A stretch of DNA of 64,000 nt from Erythrobacter sp. QSSC1-22B (GTDB lineage: Bacteria > Pseudomonadota > Alphaproteobacteria > Sphingomonadales > Sphingomonadaceae), in the NCBI RefSeq assembly GCF_001678665.1, contig NZ_LZRP01000003.1, positions 186,001 through 250,000 on the forward strand, in the 5' to 3' direction. A program made the position numbers and the translations under genes. The first letter of the stretch is position 1. Every line of letters begins with the position of its first letter. Below, piece after piece: positions 38,332 to 48,434 of this stretch. The notes beneath the pieces are model-generated. The model saw nothing but the letters and a program-made list of their open reading frames with translations. It did no database searches and was not told where the DNA came from.

Positions 38332-39675
38332 ATGGTCCAGAAAAGAGAAACCGATGGAGACCTACCTCTCTACCAGCATCAGCTGGAGGCTATTCTCGCG
38401 CGCCGGCGCTTCCTCGATCAGGAAGCGATCGGCGCGTTCCACCGATGCGGACTTCGCAGTTTGCAGAAGTCGGACGTAAGCGGGTCCACCTCGCGCAAAG
38501 GTAAGCCTATCTCCACACCTCGCGCCGGCTTCGATCTCTGCATCCCGAGCCCGCTAATTAAGCGCGATCGCCAGAGCAGCGCCAAGCGCATTCCACACTT
38601 CGACATCAAAACGATAACTGCTCAGGAACAACCCAGCAAGGCGGGCCGAACGCAGCACGGGTCGAAGCAGGGCAGCATGACCGGAAGCGAACATTTCAAT
38701 TATGTGCGTAGCGGTGCTTATCTCACCATCTCTTCGCACTTGGATTATTTGCGACGCCAACACGATTGCGAGAGCCCGGGACAATCTCTCGATGTCGATA
38801 TGTTGGACGAACAGGTCGTGCGCGCCGAGCAGAACGCGCTGGCATATTTTACGAACATTCCAGGCGACGTAGCCCGGCAGCGCTCACTTTTCGAAGCAGC
38901 CGAGAGGATTGACGCCAAACCGAAGACCTTCTATCTCAAGGCTTCCACTGCGAAGCTTGCTTACCTTAAGCAGCTTGCTGTCCAGCGGGATGCTCCCGAT
39001 TGGTTTTTTCCAATGCTGGAGCAATTGCGGAAGGCAAAGCAAGACGCCGATGAGACCGCGAGGAACTGCAGAAAAGAGCAGTGGGATTATCACGCGCAGA
39101 TCGCTAGCGGGTCGGCTGAACAGGTTTACGATTGGCTTTCCGACCTCGAGGCGTATCCGGACCTTAAAGCCGAGGTCGAATGGGAACAGGGGCGGGCGGG
39201 GCGCTCACAAATCAGGTTTGTCGGCGAATTACCGCAGGGTCTCTCACCCAGCGAACGCCACCAAATCCTTACAATGTTCTGCGGGACTCTTGCTGCAGAT
39301 GGGATGATGGTCGCCGCTGCGATCCACCAGCCCGATAGGACCAATGACAAACGCAATTTCCATATACACGTCGATGCGTACGACAGGCCAGCCCAATGGC
39401 TGGAAGAACACGACTGCTGGGACTTCGAGCACTGCGTCCGCAAGAACGGCAAGAACACCTATCCCCTGCGCCAGAGGAAGGTCCGCTACCCGGGGCAATC
39501 GGCGATAATTTTTCGCCAGCGCTTCATCGACATCGTCAATCAGGTCCGCGCAGGTCGCAAAGAGATCGCAGAATATCTGCCGGGGACCTACGCGGAGAAC
39601 GGCGTTGAGCTGACGCCACTGGAGCATATGGGATCGCGTGCGATCGGTCTGGAAAAACGCGGCGCCATCACCTAG
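38332..39675 (+). pseudogene. MobA/MobL-type relaxase, N-terminal part, ended by in-frame TAG
   Basis: The frame encodes the relaxase head: RIPHFDIKTITA near 38595, HFNYVRSGAYL near 38692, and a histidine motif NFHIHVDAYDRP near 39355, which matches the HxH metal site of MobA/MobL relaxases. It stops at TAG 39673-39675 and the same frame then continues without another stop for 767 codons. CAG to TAG (Gln to amber) would explain it by one change. The start is uncertain: the domain begins near 38590 and ATG 38332 has no strong ribosome-binding site. As it stands the protein lacks its C-terminal part, so it would be non-mobilising or rely on amber suppression. Confidence 0.7.
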
Positions 39676-41976
39676 GTTGGGCTGCTCAATGCGCAACGGA
39701 TCGTATCGGATGAGATTGCGACCGCTGAACGGCGAGCGCTTGCCGAGTTTAGAAGAGAGGTCGGTGCGATGGAGAGGTTCCTTCCTCTGTTTCATGCTAA
39801 TCGAAAGGCGGTCGTCGCATCACAGCGCTTCCTGAAATTACGGAAAGAGCAAATCGAACGCCAGCTTTCGAACGAGCTGGGCAAGGTCGCTATCGATGCG
39901 GTTCGATCGCGGGCTGACACGGTCATCAGGACGCTGACCCCTTCGCCTAGGTGTCCGGTGCACGCCCGTGTTGGCGATGAGGAATTGATGGCGGATGCTC
40001 AGGCCCATGTCGCTTGGGTTGAAAGCTTGCGTCCGACTGCGCAGCAGATCGCCGCTGAAACGAGGAAGCTCGATCGGCTGGAGAATCGGATACGCGAGGC
40101 GTTCCAAAGCATGCTCGGCCCGGTTGCAGAGCAAGCAGTCAAGTTCACGCAACAGGAAGAGCTACGTTACGTCCCACGCGCGAATCGAAGCAACCCGGCG
40201 CCAAGACAAGTGCATTCGCAATACGACGATGCAAAGCGCGGTCGATTGGTTGCATGGATTGAGAAGCATGCAGCGGATCCTGACTTCCTGATTATAGATA
40301 TTGGCGGTGTGCGGCTTGGACGATTGGTCCCGCCCTCGATCGACACACTGATGCAGCAGTATTTCTCCGACCGACAGATTCAGAAGCTCCTTCTTGCCGA
40401 ACGGGACCGGCGGGCCCTTCGGCAAACTGAAAACACTTTGCCGAAACCCAAAGAGTCTAAGGCGCCGCAGCCTGCCGCTCTCGACACTCCCACTATTGAT
40501 AACGGCGCTGGCCGCTTCACTGGACGTGCCAGCTCGCAACCGGCGATCCATGGCTCGCCCCTTATCTCGCAGCCGAATCGCGAGGAGCAGGGCGCTGATG
40601 AGAACGAGCGGGCGAGACGCCGAAAGCTAGCTATCGCTGCTAATCTGCAATTCCCGCTGGTCAAGGTTCTATCTCAATCGCTTGAGGTTTCCGGTCTGAC
40701 GAAAGCTATTGGGACGCTAAAGGATGTCGGTGCGCTTGGATCCGTGCCGAAGCTTCCGCAGTTGCCGTATATAGCAACTGCGGGCGAGCACGATTTCTAC
40801 CGCGCCGCCGACCAGAACCAGCGGATTGCACTTCATTCCCAGGTTATCGAAGGACACGGCCAGCCTACTGATCGCACTGCTTCGTTGCTTTGCACCAACC
40901 CGAGCGGGGTTGAGATTCCCCCGCAACCTTCGGACGGATCGAACGATGCCCAAGGCAGGACGCGTCGAGTCCGAGGTGACGTTGTCTCCGAAGTCGATCG
41001 AGCTGTAACCGGTTCAGCCCAACCTCTTTCAACGAGTGCGCGGAGGAGCGAGGAGCTCGGCCTCTATCTGACCGGCGCGGCAATAACCGATACGAAGGAT
41101 CTCCCAGAAACCCCCGGCTTCGTGTGCCAAGCAAGGTATGATGGCCTATACTATTCGCGTAACGACCGCGAAGAACCGGCCTTCATCATTCGGTCCGATA
41201 GGATTGATGTGGCCGGCAATGATGACGAGGAAGTGCTTATCGCTGCGATGCAAATGGCTTCGATCGTATTCCACAGAAAGTTTGCCCTCAACGGTTCTGC
41301 AGCTGCACGCCAAAAAGCTTTGAAGTTGGCCGAGAGAAAGCATCTGAGGCAGTTCATCGATGAAGCAGGTGACGGGCATTCGATCGGTCGCCCGGCTTCG
41401 GAAAAGGGTTTGTCGTCACCCATTTCGAATCTCGCTAACGCCAAGAGGAATCACTCCCATGATCTTCGTAACGCCATCGATAGGATCGATGGGGCCGGGT
41501 CAACAGAGCCGTCCGCAATGCGCGGCACATCGAGGCTCGCAGAGGCCAGATCGCATTCGGCTGAACGGGCGGAGCCCGTCCCGTCTGTGCCTACGATCCC
41601 TGGTTTGGTCCGCGCCAAAGGCAGAATTACGAAGGATGGTGTTTCGCCCGACGTAGCTATTGGCAATCAAAAAGATGGCTTAGGCGGGGCGCCGGTTGAT
41701 CACGACGGCCGCAAGGCGGCAAATCAGGAAAGCGCGAACCGTCAGCCGGGGCATGGACCAGAACCAGTTGACCGAGCGGCAAGAGAATCAAATCAGTCAG
41801 AATTGGCTGATTCTACGACAGCTGGCCGCTCAGACAACAGCGCTCGTCGTGAGCCTGCTGAGAATGCGAAAGCGAGCAACGAAGCTGCTCCTACGCTAAA
41901 GCGTCTCATGGCGAAGGGACCGTCGATCAGTGATGGACCGCCGATAGGCTCTGGAAAAGGGCGAGGGCGAGACTGA
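39676..41976 (+). pseudogene. MobA/MobL-type relaxase, C-terminal part with LPD7-like domain
   Basis: The continuation of the relaxase frame after the amber codon; the longest internal ATG is at 39769, giving 735 residues if reinitiated. Residues read VGLLNAQRIVSDEIATAERR just after the stop, which fits a relaxase linker. Near 41100-41340 there is an LPD7-like region (SDRIDVAGNDDEEVLIAAMQMA and NGSAAARQKALKLAE), found at the C terminus of large conjugative relaxases. Charged, low-complexity tail at 41500-41976. ATG 39769 lacks an obvious Shine-Dalgarno, so independent expression is doubtful. Confidence 0.7.
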
Positions 41977-42221
41977 AAGGCAGGAGGCCGGCGCGCGACA
42001 ATTTGCCAGCTTCCGTACCACTGTCGGACGACCACCAGTATTTCGGTTCGGCGAAAATCGCCTGACGTCATCTGGTCGGCCGTTTGGCTGCGATCCGCCG
42101 CATTCCGCCAAGGCGGTAGCTAGAAAGATTGAAATTGAGGCGAAGCATATCGGGAAGATGAAAATCAGAACGAGGCTTCCGTCGGATCGACCGATCCGGC
42201 GTTCGCAAAGAGGAAGTCTCG

Positions 42222-42731
42222 ATGAACCTCAATCTCGTAAAAGAATACAACCCCGCCCTCCGGCTGCTGGCCCTGCCGCTTGTGGCGATGGCCTGGGCCG
42301 GTCCGATCCGAACGGTCCGATCGGCCTATCTTCCGCCGAGCAGCATCTCCTTCGGGGACTGCAAGACGGTGATCGGCGTGACGCCGGCAGATCCGCCTTT
42401 GTTCATGGACTTCTCCGAGGCCGCTCTCGAGCACGGCAGCGACGTCGTCCTTATTCGTGCTGGACTGTCGCCCGAGGTCGATAATCCGGTGACCGTGGAT
42501 ATCGCGATCCGGACGCCCGCCGAGGTGATCACCTTCGACGGATACCATTTCGTCGAGCGAGCAAACGGAGCGCTCTGGATTTGTGCTGAACGGTCCGAGG
42601 GGCCTGCCATGGAAGTCAGCAGCCGCGGACTTGGGCTGCATATTCGCCAGCCGTTCGGTGAGGAAGAGCGTGCCGACGGCGCATGCCGGGCCGCGGCGCA
42701 GATCGTCCGGCTTTCGCGAGGGACGATCTGA
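42222..42731 (+). CDS. Hypothetical protein with N-terminal hydrophobic segment
   Basis: 169 residues. MNLNLVKEYNPALRLLALPLVAMAWAG looks like a signal anchor; two later cysteines flank a beta-rich domain (DCKTVIGV...LWICAERS). AGGAAG precedes ATG 42222. The stop (TGA 42729-42731) touches the ATG of the frameshifted gene next to it. It belongs to the mobilisation remnant. Unknown function; may be an exported conjugation accessory protein. Confidence 0.55.
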   Translation: MNLNLVKEYNPALRLLALPLVAMAWAGPIRTVRSAYLPPSSISFGDCKTVIGVTPADPPLFMDFSEAALEHGSDVVLIRAGLSPEVDNPVTVDIAIRTPAEVITFDGYHFVERANGALWICAERSEGPAMEVSSRGLGLHIRQPFGEEERADGACRAAAQIVRLSRGTI

Positions 42732-43341
42732 TGGCGAGGCGACCGAAAAGCACTTCGAACGTTTCGATCGAAACCGACCCCGACCGGCCCGAGAGCTGGC
42801 TCTATCTCATCAACGAAGACGACCTGACGTTTGGTGTCCTGCGAGAGAGTTACAAGGGCAGGGGCAACAGTGCCGTCGAGTTCGGAGGGCGAAAACTGCA
42901 GCCTGTTCCCCCACGGGAGAACTCCCTAAGGCGATCACGGCCGAGCGAGCAGACGTCGTTCTGCCGAAAAGTGCAGAGGATCACTTCGTCGAACCTTTCG
43001 CCTTCCTCCAGGGATGCGACGAGATGCGGGTGGATCCTGGTATTCTCATTTACGTAACGGTTCCTTTCCCGGATGCGAACCGTATCCATGAAGCCTGGGA
43101 AACCGCGCGGGCGTTCGCCAAGGTTCTGGCAGATGAGCGTAACCTCGCAGTGCTGGTGATCCAGCATGTGCCGGGGAGAGTGTCATCACCGAACGATCCC
43201 CACGTTCATCTTCTAATCAATCCGAGGACCTGTTCGAACCTCGGACTTCAGTATGGCGGGCTGGATCGAGCGCTTCTGCACGATGAAGGAGCGGAAATCC
43301 TGGCCGAACGGTGGGCAAAATTCATCGCGGCAAATTGCTGA
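42731..43341 (+). pseudogene. Relaxase-like (HxH) protein broken by a single-base frameshift
   Basis: ATG 42731 opens MARRPKSTSNVSIETDPDRP and continues to about 42908. From there the coherent reading is in another frame: LPKAITAERADVVLPKS ... PHVHLLINPR (near 43200) to TGA 43339-43341. Adding one C to the five-C run at 42908-42912 (GTTCCCCCACGG) joins them as QPVPPTGELPKAITAERAD. PHVHLL resembles the catalytic HxH of MobA/MobL proteins. A deletion in a homopolymer is the simplest cause. Whether it is a real mutation or a sequencing indel is open. Confidence 0.6.
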
Positions 43342-43392
43342 GGCTGGGGAAGGGGCGTGACTGGCAACGGATACGCCCCTTTGTTCAGAAAC

Positions 43393-44385
43393 TCAGCTGC
43401 GACGCATCCAAAAGCCCGGAATTAGATCTGCGAAAGTTTCTAACTGTTCGTCGCTTGCGCCCAACACCACCACCATCAGCGAGAACGGCGTGGGCTGCGA
43501 GCGCCCGCTTGTGTCGAGAAACCGAACACGTCCCTGAAGAAAATAGACATCGGCATCGACGCGCAGCGTCTCATGAAACCAGGCCGAGTCCGTGCGCGCC
43601 GGTACCAGGCAAACCACTGTCCGAATATTTCCCGCTCGCCATTGCTCGTGCGCCCGTCGAAGCCACTTCAGTTGCTCGGAAAATGGCGGATTGACGTAAG
43701 CGAGCTTGCCAAACCAGTGATCGGTCAATCCGTCATCGCCATGTTCGAGAATGAATTTCCGCTTCGCGACAACCGGGCTGAGCGGATGAGCGCAGGGATC
43801 GAGATCGATCTCGCCGAAAGCGGCATAGACGCTTTGCATGAAATCATCCGGGGTGAAGCGACTGTCCCGGTCGTCTTTATCGCCCTGTCCCCAGTAGGCG
43901 CGCTCGGGTGCTCGTCGCTTCGCCTTAGGCGCCAGAGCTTCTAGGATGCGTAGCAGACTGGCCACCGAATCGCCTCCCTGCTCGACCGCAGCGATGGTGG
44001 TAGGGGAGAGGCCGGTTCGCTTCGCAAGCGCAGCGACCGACGTCTTCTTTCTAATCCGTTGATTGCGCAATTGCTCGGCGAGTGACTTGCCAGAGGCGAC
44101 GCCGGTCAGCCTAAAATCCAGCGCAACCATTGCAACCTCCAGAGTAGCAGTCGAACCGATACCCCGCTCAAGGCGATGAACGGCTTGGGCGCTTACGCCG
44201 ATCCGGTCCGCGAGTGTCCTTTGAAGCCAGCCTTTGGCTTCCCGCGCGGCGCGCAGATCGTCGATCAGAATATGATGTCTCCAGATATCACATATGCCAG
44301 ATGATAATCCGCTCGCTAAGTTCCGGCAACTGCCAGTTTCTTCGAACTTTCGAGGATAGTCGGCTGCGAGCATCGATGTGGACAA
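43393..44385 (-). CDS. Two HTH domains fused to a phage-type N6-adenine methyltransferase
   Basis: 330 residues. XRE-type HTH 1 lies at about 40-90 (LADRIGVSAQAVHRLERG), HTH 2 at about 100-150 (LAKRTGLSPTTIAAVEQGG). A C-terminal Dam-like domain has IDLDPCAHPLSPV and AYVNPPFSEQLKW; NPPF is the catalytic (D/N)PP(Y/F) motif of adenine methylases of the phage Dam type. It may both bind its promoter and methylate DNA, as an orphan methylase-regulator. The start is uncertain: ATG 44385 or 44373 both lack a good site, and the HTH starts about 40 codons in. Divergent from the gene at 44575. Confidence 0.75.
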   Translation of the reverse strand: MSTSMLAADYPRKFEETGSCRNLASGLSSGICDIWRHHILIDDLRAAREAKGWLQRTLADRIGVSAQAVHRLERGIGSTATLEVAMVALDFRLTGVASGKSLAEQLRNQRIRKKTSVAALAKRTGLSPTTIAAVEQGGDSVASLLRILEALAPKAKRRAPERAYWGQGDKDDRDSRFTPDDFMQSVYAAFGEIDLDPCAHPLSPVVAKRKFILEHGDDGLTDHWFGKLAYVNPPFSEQLKWLRRAHEQWRAGNIRTVVCLVPARTDSAWFHETLRVDADVYFLQGRVRFLDTSGRSQPTPFSLMVVVLGASDEQLETFADLIPGFWMRRS

Positions 44386-44574
44386 GTCCAGCAGAAGTTT
44401 GGCTTACTATAGAGTGTGCGTGATCGTGGCTTCGCGAACTGAGAGGAGGGAGTGTCCGGGCAGACTCGACCCGGTGCTTGCCACGAGGCGGAAATCGCGA
44501 CAGGTAAGTTCCGATTTCAATGATCTTAATGATCAAGTTTGTCCTTGGTTTATGGGATGAAAAGGAACAGAAAA

Positions 44575-45021
44575 ATGAATATCGAAGCCCAAAATAATAT
44601 CATTCTCGCCTATCTGAGCGCCGACGAAGAAATGCTCCTCAACGGCAAGAAAATCGGATCGGGTCTTTCGTTCGCAGGAGGTGATCGCCGAACAGCGGAA
44701 GATCCTCTGCAAGTCGCGAAATTCGCGAAATCGAATGAAGAAGATACAGTTCATCTCGGTTTCGAAAGAATCGATGACGATTACAAGTTCGTCGAACTGA
44801 CTCTTTATATGCCGCGAGATGAGGGAACCTATATCGTATCGGGTTGTCGACTTCATGCTGGGCGCCAAAAGGGTCGAGTCGTAATTCTCCCCCCTGCCGG
44901 TAAGAAGGGCAGCTACCGTGTTGCTCCACGCGAGATCCTTCATGTTCGTAGCGTGCCAGCGGATATCGAAGCTGGGGTTGAGCGTGCAAACACCAGGTTG
45001 AATGCGCTCGTTAGAAAATGA
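44575..45021 (+). CDS. Hypothetical protein
   Basis: 148 residues, soluble and charged, no signal or cysteine motif beyond one Cys. The central beta-type stretch (DDDYKFVELTLYMPRDEGTYIVSG) has no recognised family. ATG 44575 is preferred because AAGGA lies 8 bases upstream; earlier in-frame starts are weaker. Lower GC than its surroundings, consistent with recent acquisition. Its promoter region is shared with the divergent HTH-Dam gene. Confidence 0.5.
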   Translation: MNIEAQNNIILAYLSADEEMLLNGKKIGSGLSFAGGDRRTAEDPLQVAKFAKSNEEDTVHLGFERIDDDYKFVELTLYMPRDEGTYIVSGCRLHAGRQKGRVVILPPAGKKGSYRVAPREILHVRSVPADIEAGVERANTRLNALVRK

Positions 45022-45294
45022 CGGAGCATAAAAATTCCGCAAGAATGAGAACCGTTTAAGTTTTTTTCGATGGGCGCAACCGGTGAAAGACCATCGGGTG
45101 GATCTAACTTAGTCGTAGCAGGGTGAACTACGGCTGCTTTGCGCCCTCCATCGGTCATTCCGACCATTGCGCTGTGATCCTGGAAGCAGCCGTTCGTTAT
45201 GGTTTCTTAACCCAATCTATTTACTTCCCTTGTGGAATTGCTGCGATTTTCCGGGCCTGCCTCGGCTCGCACTCGATCCAGAGGATATGAAATT

Positions 45295-46803
45295 GTGAGC
45301 CAGGAGATAGAGCTTCAGCCTCCGGACGATCAAATTTCCGCCGCCCTCGAGGAAAAGCCGCCGTTGTTCGATTTGTTCTATTCATCAGGCGTCTTCGACG
45401 AGAGAAATGCTGATACCGAAGCGGCGATCGATGAGGTCGTGAGCTCTCTGCAACCTGAAGATCGCCTCAGCGTCGCCGCAGCCATTCGCAAGATCGCACG
45501 GCAGCATTCCGAGGATGCCATCCGTCGGGTCGAAAGCCGAATGCAACTGGCGCAGGAGGTGGGACGGATCGGCTGCTTCGAGATCGACATGCGCGATGGG
45601 ACCAGCGTTGGGACTCCCGCATTTTTTGAACTCTACGGCCTTCCACCAGACCAGGGGAGCTGGTCTCAACACGAGTGGCTCGCTTCAGTTCATCCCGACG
45701 ATCGGGATAACGTAGTTACGCATCTCAAGCAGTTGGCTGCTGGAACCGAGCTTACCAGACTCGAATATAGAGTGGTCAGGACTGATGGCGAGGTTCGATG
45801 GACGGCAAGCAGAGCCCGCATTGAGATTGGACCCGACGGACGTCCGGTCCAGGCCTATGGAATTCAGCAGGACATCACCGAGCGTAAGCTTGTCGAACTT
45901 GCGCTGGCTGAAAGTGAAGAGCACCACCGTCACTTCATCGAGGTCAACCCGGCTTGTTTCTGGACCGCCAACCCCGCCGGCAGGATCAAGGTGGCGAATT
46001 CGGCCGCAGCTATTCGATTTGGAGTTCCATTCGAGGCCGAATCTGCGGTCGCAAACCCTCCTCTCGTTCATCCTGATGAGCGGGCTGAGGTCATGGCGGC
46101 ATGGCAACTTTCGGTCAAAACCGGCAAGCCATACGATATCGAACATCGCATGCAGTGGGGAGATGGCGAGTATCGCTGGGTTCACGCACGCGCTTATCCG
46201 AGATTGGGATCCGGTGGAAAGGTGATGGCCTGGTATGGCGCCACTGAGGACATTCACGAACGGAAATTAGCAGAGCAACGCATGAGTTGGATGGCAACGC
46301 ATGACTCGCTCACCGGCCTTGCCAACCGGTTGCATTTTCGCAATCGGCTGGAGGCCGAAATCATCGGGTGCGAGGGCAGGAAATTCGCGCTTTTCCTCCT
46401 CGATCTTGACGGATTCAAGCTGGTCAACGACACCCATGGTCACGATGTCGGAGACGAACTTCTCGTTGAAACTGCGCGACGCTTGCGGGATCTGGTGGGA
46501 TCGCGCGGTTTTGTTGCCCGTCTTGGCGGCGATGAATTCACTATGATTATGCCGCACGTCGAGAGCGACGCATCGTCGGAAGATTTCAGCAGGCGAGTGT
46601 TGGACGAACTCTCGAAGCCCCTTCCCGTTCGCGGCGCGACCGTGAAAACCTGTGCCAGCATCGGCATCGCCATTTATCCGGATGATGACACTTCGGCTAT
46701 TGAATTGCTGAAGGATGCCGATCTCGCGCTATACGCTGCCAAGTCGCAGGGCCGTAGTTGCTGGGTTAGATTCAGAGCGGAGCTACGCGAACCGGCATGC
46801 TAA
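45295..46803 (+). CDS. PAS-PAS-GGDEF diguanylate cyclase
   Basis: About 502 residues from GTG 45295, which has AGAGGA 9 bases upstream (a GTG at 45232 is also possible but lacks a site). Two PAS/PAC modules: one with QLAQEVGRIGCFEIDM ... YGIQQDITERK, a second with FIEVNPACFWTANPAGRI ... YGATEDIHERK. A C-terminal GGDEF domain has THDSLTGLANRLHF, DLDGFKLVNDTHGHDVGDELL and intact GGDEF at 411-415. It should make cyclic-di-GMP from two GTP. I see no RxxD inhibitory site just before GGDEF. No transmembrane segment, so it probably senses a cytoplasmic ligand. Confidence 0.85.
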   Translation: MSQEIELQPPDDQISAALEEKPPLFDLFYSSGVFDERNADTEAAIDEVVSSLQPEDRLSVAAAIRKIARQHSEDAIRRVESRMQLAQEVGRIGCFEIDMRDGTSVGTPAFFELYGLPPDQGSWSQHEWLASVHPDDRDNVVTHLKQLAAGTELTRLEYRVVRTDGEVRWTASRARIEIGPDGRPVQAYGIQQDITERKLVELALAESEEHHRHFIEVNPACFWTANPAGRIKVANSAAAIRFGVPFEAESAVANPPLVHPDERAEVMAAWQLSVKTGKPYDIEHRMQWGDGEYRWVHARAYPRLGSGGKVMAWYGATEDIHERKLAEQRMSWMATHDSLTGLANRLHFRNRLEAEIIGCEGRKFALFLLDLDGFKLVNDTHGHDVGDELLVETARRLRDLVGSRGFVARLGGDEFTMIMPHVESDASSEDFSRRVLDELSKPLPVRGATVKTCASIGIAIYPDDDTSAIELLKDADLALYAAKSQGRSCWVRFRAELREPAC

Positions 46804-46910
46804 GCTCCTACCTGAAATAGACTTTGAAGCCAGAATGGCACCTGTCGGTTCATTAGCAGGATGAGCTTGTTCGTTCTCCCATTGGCCAATCAAGGCCTAG
46901 GAGAAGACCG

Positions 46911-47543
46911 ATGGGATATTCTAGATTCGATCGACCCTTGCAGCCCCGTGCAGCGTGGAATGCAGGTAAAAATGTCGGAACCAAGCGCCCTCTGACCCAG
47001 AAGCAAATTTGGGCGATCCGTTTCCATCTTGATCGGGAGGGACGCCTGCGAGACAAGGCGCTGTTCGACCTCGCAATCGACAGTAAGCTGCGTGGCTGTG
47101 ACTTGGTCAAAATCAAAATTGGTGATGTCGTTGCAGGTGGAGACGTCAGGTTAAGAGCGATCGTAATCCAGCAGAAGACAAATCGGCCTGTTCAGTTTGA
47201 ACTGACGGCCGACGTGCGTGCAACATTATCGTCATGGCTCGATCGCCGAGGTGGTTCGCCCAGCGACTACTTGTTTCCAAGCAGGATCGATCACGCTGGC
47301 CACATGAGCACGCGCCAATACGCACGCTTGGTTGACGAGTGGGTCACCGCCATCGGCTTACGAAAAGCCGAATACGGCACGCATTCGCTTCGAAGGACCA
47401 AGGCCGCGATGATCTATCGCGCCACGGGCAATATCCGAGCGATCCAGATCCTTCTTGGTCACACGAAGATCGAAAACACGGTGCGGTATCTCGGTGTCGA
47501 TGTTGAAGATGCGTTGCTGTTAGCGGAACGCACGGAAATCTGA
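46911..47543 (+). CDS. Minimal tyrosine recombinase/integrase
   Basis: 210 residues, AGGAGAAG just before ATG 46911. All catalytic residues of the tyrosine recombinase family are present: Arg61 (KLRGCDL), Lys89, His158/Arg161 (THSLRRT), His184 (LLGHTKI) and Tyr193. The normal N-terminal core-binding domain (about 100 residues) is missing, which is usual for this short type common in sphingomonad and rhizobial genomes. It may rely on another protein for DNA recognition. Marks the right end of the mobilisation remnant. Confidence 0.85.
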   Translation: MGYSRFDRPLQPRAAWNAGKNVGTKRPLTQKQIWAIRFHLDREGRLRDKALFDLAIDSKLRGCDLVKIKIGDVVAGGDVRLRAIVIQQKTNRPVQFELTADVRATLSSWLDRRGGSPSDYLFPSRIDHAGHMSTRQYARLVDEWVTAIGLRKAEYGTHSLRRTKAAMIYRATGNIRAIQILLGHTKIENTVRYLGVDVEDALLLAERTEI

Positions 47544-47550
47544 GACCATT

Positions 47551-47584
47551 GCGGTCGGCCGATTATATTCGGTCGACCGCCTTT
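47551..47584 (+). terminator. Likely terminator after the minimal recombinase
   Basis: GCGGTCG...CGACCGC with a further CGA/TCG inner pair forms a GC-rich hairpin 7 bp after the stop, followed by CTTTG; the T-run is short. Confidence 0.4.
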
Positions 47585-47769
47585 GGGGGCCTTCGACTAC
47601 GCGGCGTTCGGCTGCCAAACTGGCCGTCCATTGACCCACCGATAGACTGACAGGCTCGGCCAATTCCACTGCGCAGGTCCCGAATATCTTTCGCAGCTGC
47701 ATCCGCGGCGCGCTTGCAGACGTATCTTATCCTGCAACACAAGTTGTGAGAGATCAGAGGACTGCAATT

Positions 47770-48363
47770 ATGAGCAAGAATAAGTTTCGCGCGAGCGCTG
47801 CCATGCTGGCAATGGGCCTGTCGCTGGCCGCCTGCACGACAATGAGTGACGACATGATGGCGACTTCTGCCAATGCAGGCGCCAGCGTGATGGTTGGCGG
47901 CGCTGCAATGTTCCCCAACCGCACAATAGTCGAAAACGCCGTGAATTCACGCGACCACACCACGCTGGTTGCTGCAGTGCAGGCGGCGGGGCTCGTCGAT
48001 ACCTTGTCCGGGCCCGGACCCTTTACGGTCTTTGCTCCGACCAATGACGCCTTCGCCAAGCTGCCAGCCGGGACAGTCGATACGCTGTTGCAGCCCGCCA
48101 ACCGAGCGATGCTGCAGTCGGTGCTGACCTACCATGTCGTCCCGGGACGCCTCACCGCTGCGGACCTGATGACCCAGATCAGGGCGGGTGGCGGCCAGGC
48201 CCAGCTAACCACCGTCCAAGGTGGAACGCTGACCGCTCGCATGATGGGCGACAAGATCATGCTGGTCGATGCAAAGGGTGGGATGTCTCATGTGACGCAA
48301 GCCAATGTCATGCAATCGAACGGCGTGATCCACGTCACGGATGGCGTCTCGCTTCCAGGCTGA
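47770..48363 (+). CDS. Fasciclin-domain lipoprotein
   Basis: 197 residues. Lipobox LSLAACTTM at about residue 20; a fasciclin (FAS1/beta-Ig-H3) domain with TVFAPTNDAFAKLPAG and the final IHVTDGVSLPG. AGAGGA lies 8 bases before ATG 47770. FAS1 lipoproteins act in cell-surface adhesion or envelope stress and are often in ECF-sigma regulons. It precedes the exported MsrB gene by 71 bp on the same strand. Confidence 0.88.
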   Translation: MSKNKFRASAAMLAMGLSLAACTTMSDDMMATSANAGASVMVGGAAMFPNRTIVENAVNSRDHTTLVAAVQAAGLVDTLSGPGPFTVFAPTNDAFAKLPAGTVDTLLQPANRAMLQSVLTYHVVPGRLTAADLMTQIRAGGGQAQLTTVQGGTLTARMMGDKIMLVDAKGGMSHVTQANVMQSNGVIHVTDGVSLPG

Positions 48364-48382
48364 TGCAGCAGCCACAGTTACC

Positions 48383-48423
48383 GGGACGTCGGGTACCTGT
48401 TTGCCGCGGCGTCCCAACCTTTT
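48383..48423 (+). terminator. Possible hairpin between fasciclin and msrB
   Basis: GGGACG (48383-48388) pairs with CGTCCC (48410-48415), followed by AACCTTTT. It could be a weak terminator or attenuator; the msrB ribosome-binding site follows at once. Confidence 0.3.
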
Positions 48424-48434
48424 GAGGAGGCAAC

